This document shows, in pieces, positions 59,403 through 64,000 of a stretch of DNA of 64,000 nt. The stretch comes from JAGRMG01 sp047975215 (GTDB lineage Bacteria; Pseudomonadota; Alphaproteobacteria; Rhodobacterales; Rhodobacteraceae), in assembly GCA_047975215.1 (NCBI GenBank), contig JBKEDD010000088.1, positions 22,507-86,506 of the forward strand. The letters are read 5' to 3'. Positions within the stretch are counted from its first letter, which is position 1; every line of letters starts with the position of its first letter. The notes beneath the pieces are model-generated. The model did no database searches. It had not been told where the DNA came from and worked only from the letters and a program-made list of their open reading frames with translations. The translations under genes and the position numbers were made by a program.

Positions 59403-60106
59403 GAATCGCCATGTGGTCGGGGCCGCGCAACCTTTCGACCGCGATGATGTATGCCTTTGCCGCGCGTGGCGATTGTGCGGTCTGGGACGAACCGTTCTAT
59501 GCCCCCTACCTGAAGGCGACCGGCCTCGATCATCCGATGGCCGCAGAGATCATGGCGGCGCACGAGACCGATGCGTACCGTGTCGCGGCCGCCTGCGCCG
59601 GGCCGATCCCCGGCGGCAAGCCGCATTTCTACATGAAGCACATGCCACATCACATGCTGGACGGCTTTCCGACCGGCTGGTTTGACGATTGCGTGCATGT
59701 GCATCTGATCCGGCATCCCGCACGGGTGATCGCCAGCTATGCCGCCAAGCGCGAGGCGCCCGTTGCCGAAGACATCGGATATGCACAGCAACTGGCCCTG
59801 CATCGGCGCATCGGCGGCATCGTGATCGACAGCCACGACATTCGCGACGACCCCGAAACCATGCTGAAACGGCTATGCGGCGCGATTGGCCTGCCGTTCA
59901 GCACGGCCATGCTGCACTGGCCCGCGGGCGGGCGCCCCGAGGATGGCATATGGGCGCGGCACTGGTACGGCGCGGTGCACCAAAGCCGCGGTATTGCCGG
60001 CGCGGAAGGGCCGTTGCCGCAACTGTCGGGCGACTATGCAAATTTGTGCCAGACAGTCCTTCCGGCCTATGAGGCGATGAAGGCCCGTGCGCTGAAGTCA
60101 CAGTAA
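59399..60106 (+). CDS. Sulfotransferase-like P-loop protein
   Basis: The product has 235 residues. The N-terminal MWSGPRNLSTAMMYAF is a sulfotransferase-type 5'-phosphosulfate loop, with R10 and S13. HVHLIRHPARVIASYAAKRE near 100 matches the 3'-phosphate-binding R-P/S signature of PAPS-dependent enzymes. No signal or membrane segment is present, so it is cytoplasmic. The substrate is unknown. Coupled translation with the class IV aminotransferase suggests that the two act on the same small molecule. Confidence 0.82.
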   Translation: MRIAMWSGPRNLSTAMMYAFAARGDCAVWDEPFYAPYLKATGLDHPMAAEIMAAHETDAYRVAAACAGPIPGGKPHFYMKHMPHHMLDGFPTGWFDDCVHVHLIRHPARVIASYAAKREAPVAEDIGYAQQLALHRRIGGIVIDSHDIRDDPETMLKRLCGAIGLPFSTAMLHWPAGGRPEDGIWARHWYGAVHQSRGIAGAEGPLPQLSGDYANLCQTVLPAYEAMKARALKSQ

Positions 60107-60209
60107 AACAAAACGAATCTTAAGCCCGTAGCCTGATACTCCGAAATTGCTGTAGGCTGCCTGAAAACAATCCAGGCGCCGTAAACGGGCGTATCGAGCA
60201 GGAACCCGA

Positions 60210-61163
60210 ATGGGATTCAACATCAAAGACGTGGGCGGCGAGACCGCCGGCGGTCCGTCCAACTGGAACGCCACGCTTGACCTGACGCTGTCGAGTTCGG
60301 CGACGATCAGCGGCGACTTCAATGCGTTCGTTTTTGGTGATGTCAGTGCCGGCGAGGCGTCGGACGGATATACCTTTTCCGCGCTCAGCAACACCTCGTT
60401 CGGAACGCTGACCACGAATTCGACCACCGGTACATACACGTTCACCCCGAACTGGGCGAACATCGCCGCAACCGGGTCCGATCAGGTCGTGAGCTTTACG
60501 GTCACGGGTACCGATGGCGGCAGCTCCGAAACCGATACCGTGGTCATCAACCTGCTGATCTGCGTGGCGCGCGGTACGCGGATCGCCACCACGCGCGGGC
60601 CCGTTGCCGTGGAAGACCTGGCGTGTGGCGACCTTGTTTGCACGATGGACGGTGCGCCGCAGCCGGTGCGCTGGATCGGGTCGCGTCGGGTACCGGTGCA
60701 GGAAATGACGCGCGACCCTTCGTTGCGGCCCGTCCGGTTCGAACCCGACGCGATGGGCGCGGGAAGGCCGGAACGCGCCTTGCGCGTGTCGCCGCAGCAT
60801 CGCGTATTTCTTCAGGACTGGCGGGCGCAACTGATGTTCGGCGAAGACCAGGTGCTGGTGCCGGCGAAAAGCCTGGTCAACGACAGCACGGTCCGGCGTG
60901 AGGCGGGCGACGAGGATATCGAGTATTTTCACATCCTGTTTGACGAACACCAGATCATGTTCACCGAAGGTCTGGCCACCGAAAGCTTTCATCCCGGAGC
61001 CTACACCCTGGCGGAGCTGGACGCGCCGGTTCGCAGAGAATTGCTGAAGCTGTTTCCCCATTTGCAGGACGATACCGGCTATGGCGCGGTTGCGCGCCCG
61101 GCCCTGCGGCCCTGGGAGGCGCGAATGCTTCAAGATGCGATCGAACAGCCGGATTCGCCGTGA
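60210..61163 (+). CDS. Hint-domain protein with N-terminal cadherin/VCBS-like module
   Basis: The product has 317 residues. Residues 1-115 are rich in T, S, G, D and N with beta-strand patterns (TYTFTPNWANI, VVSFTVTGTDGG), like adhesion repeats of type I-secreted proteins. The Hint domain starts at C118 (LLICVARGTRIATTRG), with VEDLACGDLVCTMDG and RWIG following. SPQHRVF (194-200) holds the conserved histidine, and EYFHILFDEHQIMFTEG closes it. No cleavable signal and no RTX nonapeptides are seen. It may be self-cleaving and secreted. The next gene encodes an HlyC-type acyltransferase. Confidence 0.85.
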   Translation: MGFNIKDVGGETAGGPSNWNATLDLTLSSSATISGDFNAFVFGDVSAGEASDGYTFSALSNTSFGTLTTNSTTGTYTFTPNWANIAATGSDQVVSFTVTGTDGGSSETDTVVINLLICVARGTRIATTRGPVAVEDLACGDLVCTMDGAPQPVRWIGSRRVPVQEMTRDPSLRPVRFEPDAMGAGRPERALRVSPQHRVFLQDWRAQLMFGEDQVLVPAKSLVNDSTVRREAGDEDIEYFHILFDEHQIMFTEGLATESFHPGAYTLAELDAPVRRELLKLFPHLQDDTGYGAVARPALRPWEARMLQDAIEQPDSP

Positions 61164-61693
61164 GCGGGCTGGTCGACAGCGCAGGAAACCCGCTGCCGGC
61201 CGAAGAGGCACCGTCGGAGAAGGTGTTGCGCGTCTATGGCGACATGACCTTCCTGGCGTTTCGCAGCCCGCGCCACGCCCAGATGAGTGTTCGGACGCTG
61301 CGCAGCTATCTGGAACCGCCGGTCCTTTCCGGCCAGTTCCGGATATTCCGTTTCGATGACGTGCCGCGCGCCATGTATACCTGGGCATGGCTTGGCCCGG
61401 ATGCCGAACGCAAGCTTATCGGGGGCGAACCACTCGAACGCGCGGACTGGCAATCGGGCGGGCATCTGTGGATCGTCGATCTGATTGCGCCCTATCGCGG
61501 ACTGACCGCCAGTATCGTGCGCTGGATCATGGTGCGTGGCAATTTCGCCGAACGCGATTTCTATTTTCGCCGGGTCGAGGGTGACAACCGGACCCGCCGC
61601 ATCGTGCATATTGATTTCGATGCCGCGCGGCTGTCGCGGGTTTATGGCGGGGATGAGTTTCTTGCCCGGACCCGACAGGAGCCGGAACATTAG
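61160..61693 (+). CDS. HlyC-family toxin-activating lysine acyltransferase
   Basis: A GNAT-like protein of 177 residues that starts at a GTG within the GTGA overlap with the Hint gene. It aligns from memory along most of E. coli HlyC: GDMTFLAFRSPRH (catalytic H39, as H23 in HlyC), a central TWAWLGPDAE, then ADWQSGGHLWIVDLIAPY with the catalytic D107 (D92 in HlyC). HlyC enzymes transfer fatty acyl groups from acyl-ACP to lysines of RTX toxins. No RTX protein is adjacent. The obvious partner is the Hint protein, or an RTX protein elsewhere. Confidence 0.88.
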   Translation: MSGLVDSAGNPLPAEEAPSEKVLRVYGDMTFLAFRSPRHAQMSVRTLRSYLEPPVLSGQFRIFRFDDVPRAMYTWAWLGPDAERKLIGGEPLERADWQSGGHLWIVDLIAPYRGLTASIVRWIMVRGNFAERDFYFRRVEGDNRTRRIVHIDFDAARLSRVYGGDEFLARTRQEPEH

Positions 61694-62283
61694 CCGATCT
61701 GTGCAAGTAACCCGGCATGGCGCGCACCAAAGGCCGTGCGAACCTCGACCGGCGGGCGCAGGCGGATATCCAGCCCTTCGATCAGCGTGGCGTGGACCTT
61801 GCCGAAGAACCTGTCGGCCTCGGCCACCGAGAAACCGGCGATGCGGGTGGCTTCCATCCAGGCACTGGTTCGGTCGGCCTTCTTGATCTGCCGCTTGATC
61901 GCTGCGGGGATGATGGCGGGCAGGCCGAACCGGATGTGGATCGCCGCCGCCAGACGTGCATCCATTTCGCCATAGCCGGGCCCGACAGCGGACTTGACCG
62001 GCGAAATCATGTCGCCGATCACGTATTCCGGCGCGTCGTGCAACAGCGCCGCCAGGCGCCATTTCGCCGGGGCCTTCGTGGCGATGCGCCCGAACAGCGT
62101 CTCGACCAGCAGCGAATGCTCGGCCACCGAATAGGCGAAGTCGCCTCTTGTCTGACCGTTCCACCGGGCGACAAAGGCCAGACCGTGCGCGATATCCTCG
62201 ATCTCGATATCGACCGGGGTCGGATCCAGCAAGTCAAGCCGGCGGCCTGAGAGCATCCGCTGCCATGCGCGCGGCGGTGTCAT
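61690..62283 (-). CDS. HD-domain hydrolase, YfbR-like 5'-nucleotidase
   Basis: The product has 197 residues from ATG 62283, which has AAGGAGG eight bases upstream. TTG 62289 is too close to that site. The HD metal site is visible as H33 (IAHGLAFVARW), H56 (SVAEHSLLV), H82-D83 (ALLHDAPEYVIGDM) and a late D in KKADR. YfbR hydrolyses deoxynucleoside 5'-monophosphates. Whether this protein does so is inferred. Its stop overlaps the acyltransferase stop on the other strand. Confidence 0.85.
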   Translation of the reverse strand: MTPPRAWQRMLSGRRLDLLDPTPVDIEIEDIAHGLAFVARWNGQTRGDFAYSVAEHSLLVETLFGRIATKAPAKWRLAALLHDAPEYVIGDMISPVKSAVGPGYGEMDARLAAAIHIRFGLPAIIPAAIKRQIKKADRTSAWMEATRIAGFSVAEADRFFGKVHATLIEGLDIRLRPPVEVRTAFGARHAGLLAQIG

Positions 62284-62326
62284 GGGCAAAGCCTCCTTCG
62301 AACGGGAAACCAGTTTCCGCGCCTAT

Positions 62327-62355
62327 CGGTTAGCCGGGCAGGAAACGCGACGCAA
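62327..62355 (-). promoter_or_regulatory. Candidate promoter of the HD-domain gene
   Basis: On the minus strand TTGCGT (62355-62350), 17 bases, TAACCG (62332-62327), 43 bases before the start. Confidence 0.4.
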
Positions 62356-62480
62356 ACATGTTGTTGATCGCCGTCGCGCCGGTCTGCGCGGGATTGGCGT
62401 TCGCGGCCCGGACCGATGACCGGGGCGGCGCGCCGGTTGTCCCGGCGCTGAACCGACCCGGCCGATACGTCTTTCCTGCA

Positions 62481-62509
62481 TTGAGCCCTTTTGCGGAACC
62501 TGCTAGGGC
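62481..62509 (+). promoter_or_regulatory. Candidate promoter of ahcY
   Basis: TTGAGC (62481-62486), 17 bases, TAGGGC (62504-62509), 29 bases before the ATG. The -10 resembles that of trxA. No S-adenosylhomocysteine riboswitch was recognised in the 255-base gap 62284-62538. Confidence 0.4.
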
Positions 62510-62538
62510 GCAGGCCGACGCTTAGGAAAGGTGCGCAG

Positions 62539-63933
62539 ATGGCAAAAGACTATATTGTAAAGGATATCAATCAGGCCGATTTCGGCCGCAAGGAAATCCA
62601 GATTGCCGAAACCGAAATGCCGGGCCTGATGGCGCTGCGCGAGGAATACGGGCAATCCAAGCCGCTGAAGGGTGCGCGTATCGCCGGCAGCCTGCACATG
62701 ACGATCCAGACCGCCGTTCTGATCGAAACGCTGACGGCGCTGGGCGCCGACGTGCGCTGGGCGTCGTGCAACATCTTCTCGACCCAGGACCACGCGGCGG
62801 CGGCGATTGCCGCGGGCGGCACCCCGGTCTTTGCCGTCAAGGGCGAGACGCTGGAAGAATACTGGGATTATGCCGACCGCATCTTCATGTTCGAGGATGG
62901 CGGCGCCAACATGATCCTCGACGACGGCGGCGACGCCACCATGTACGTTCTGATCGGGGCCCGCGTCGAAGAAGGTGAAACCGACCTGATCGAAAACCCG
63001 CAGTCCGAGGAAGAGGTCGCGTTCTTTGCCCAGATCAAAAAGCGTCTGAAGGAAAGCCCCGGCTGGTTCGTCAAGCAGCGCCACTTGATCAAGGGTGTGT
63101 CCGAGGAGACCACCACCGGCGTGCATCGCCTGTATCAGCTGATGGAAAAGGGTCATCTGCCGTTTCCGGCGATCAACGTCAACGACAGCGTCACCAAGTC
63201 GAAATTCGACAACAAGTATGGCTGCAAGGAATCGCTGGTCGATGGCATCCGCCGCGCCACCGATGTGATGATGGCCGGCAAGGTCGCCGTGGTCTGCGGC
63301 TATGGCGATGTCGGCAAGGGCAGTGCCGCATCACTGCGCGGCGCCGGCGCGCGCGTCAAGGTAACCGAGATCGATCCGATCTGCGCATTGCAGGCCGCCA
63401 TGGACGGGTTCGAGGTCGTCGTGCTTGAGGATGTCGTCGCCGACGCCGATATCTTCATCACCACCACCGGCAACAAGGACGTGATCCGCATCGAGCACAT
63501 GCGCGCGATGAAGGACATGGCCATCGTCGGCAATATCGGCCATTTCGACAATGAAATTCAGGTCGCGGCGCTGAAAAACCACAAATGGACCAACATCAAG
63601 GACCAGGTGGACATGATCGGGATGCCCTCGGGCGCGCGGATCATCCTTTTGTCCGAAGGCCGGCTGCTGAATTTGGGCAACGCCACCGGCCACCCGTCCT
63701 TTGTCATGTCGGCCAGCTTCACCAACCAGGTGCTGGCCCAGATCGAGCTGTTCACCAAGGGCGACGAATATCGGCCCGGCGTCTATATCCTGCCCAAGGC
63801 ACTGGACGAAAAGGTCGCGCGGCTGCATCTGGACAAGATCGGCGTCAGGCTGAGCAAACTGTCCCCGGAGCAGGCCGCTTATATCGGCGTCACGCCCGAG
63901 GGCCCCTTCAAGGCAGAGCACTACCGGTCCTGA
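62539..63933 (+). CDS. ahcY: Adenosylhomocysteinase (SAH hydrolase)
   Basis: Splits S-adenosylhomocysteine into adenosine and homocysteine, relieving product inhibition of methyltransferases. The product has 464 residues, beginning at ATG 62539 with GGAAAGG upstream. The substrate-binding CNIFSTQDHAAAAIA, the KSKFDNKYGCKESL block and the NAD-binding GYGDVGKGSAASL (about 255-267) are intact. The C-terminal FKAEHYRS carries the conserved K and Y that contact NAD of the neighbouring subunit. Confidence 0.97.
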   Translation: MAKDYIVKDINQADFGRKEIQIAETEMPGLMALREEYGQSKPLKGARIAGSLHMTIQTAVLIETLTALGADVRWASCNIFSTQDHAAAAIAAGGTPVFAVKGETLEEYWDYADRIFMFEDGGANMILDDGGDATMYVLIGARVEEGETDLIENPQSEEEVAFFAQIKKRLKESPGWFVKQRHLIKGVSEETTTGVHRLYQLMEKGHLPFPAINVNDSVTKSKFDNKYGCKESLVDGIRRATDVMMAGKVAVVCGYGDVGKGSAASLRGAGARVKVTEIDPICALQAAMDGFEVVVLEDVVADADIFITTTGNKDVIRIEHMRAMKDMAIVGNIGHFDNEIQVAALKNHKWTNIKDQVDMIGMPSGARIILLSEGRLLNLGNATGHPSFVMSASFTNQVLAQIELFTKGDEYRPGVYILPKALDEKVARLHLDKIGVRLSKLSPEQAAYIGVTPEGPFKAEHYRS

Positions 63934-63974
63934 CCCATGGTATAGGTTGATATTTGCCAGTCTGACGCTAGGCT

Positions 63975-64000
63975 TCCCCCGGATAGGAACATCCGGGGGA
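63975..64000 (+). terminator. Probable terminator of ahcY, cut by window edge
   Basis: A 10-bp perfect stem (63975-63984 with 63991-64000) and a 6-base loop, 41 bases after the ahcY stop. Any T-tract would lie outside the window. A promoter-like TTGATA-N16-TAGGCT (63947-63974) directly precedes it, so it could instead be a leader hairpin of a downstream transcript. Confidence 0.6.

Noticed and set aside
62284..62538. Possible S-adenosylhomocysteine riboswitch upstream of ahcY
   Set aside because: I looked for the conserved core and found only a small CCTGC/GCAGG hairpin (62499-62514). A covariance search would settle it.
1..64000. CRISPR arrays, insertion sequences, prophage, tRNA or rRNA genes
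   Set aside because: No regularly spaced repeats, transposase or integrase frames, or recognisable tRNA/rRNA sequences were seen in the few non-coding gaps.

Overview
The window is a 64 kb piece of a high-GC alphaproteobacterial chromosome, most likely from the Rhodobacterales (Roseobacter/Rhodobacter/Paracoccus relatives). This rests on the RegB-SenC-RegA redox cluster, an alphaproteobacterial-type AddAB pair, the HemJ-Rho-MnmE-MnmG-RsmG-ParA-ParB block, an AmgK/MurU peptidoglycan-recycling pair and a Hint-domain secreted-type protein. Nothing looks like a prophage, insertion sequence, integron or CRISPR array. Coding density is high, many neighbours overlap by 4 or 8 bases (ATGA/GTGA junctions), and no rRNA or tRNA gene was seen.

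Layout. 0-10 kb: a ComF fragment, a methyltransferase-like protein, ferrochelatase, an envelope group (two L,D-transpeptidases around a CAP-domain lipoprotein), a voltage-gated sodium channel of the NaChBac/NavAb type, an ABC exporter, and a cca-Nudix-hslO operon. 10-20 kb: signalling genes (a REC-PP2C phosphatase, an Hpt protein, RegA/SenC/RegB and a kinase-less PAS protein behind a perfect CtrA-type box) with argG and a GT61-like glycosyltransferase. 19-28 kb: a tightly overlapping tsaE-amgK-murU-addB-addA run followed by trxA. 28-39 kb: a capsule-synthesis-like protein, hslV and hslU split by an opposing WYL-like gene, a lipoprotein hydrolase, smr-mltA-timA, fxsA, secB and the dnaQ-coaE-aroE-maf operon.

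39-47 kb is the chromosome-maintenance core. A 404-base AT-rich non-coding gap (39385-39788) separates leftward maf-aroE-coaE-dnaQ from rightward hemJ-rho-mnmE-mnmG-rsmG-parA-parB and is a good candidate for the replication origin. Two perfect 16-base parS sites lie inside the first codons of mnmG and rsmG, just upstream of parAB. 47-58 kb holds hemW-rdgB-rph, hrcA-grpE, mutS, the malic enzyme maeB, a PfkB kinase and a periplasmic msrA.

58-64 kb is the most accessory-looking part: a class IV aminotransferase coupled to a sulfotransferase-like protein, then a Hint-domain protein coupled to an HlyC-family lysine acyltransferase with both catalytic residues conserved, then an HD nucleotidase-like gene and ahcY. 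The Hint/acyltransferase pair is the best candidate for an undescribed system. Most of the rest is conserved core genome.

Promoters were found by eye as TTG(A/C)NN-N16/17-TANNNN patterns and are tentative. Where the longest frame lacked support, starts were chosen from ribosome binding sites, signal peptides and family N-termini.
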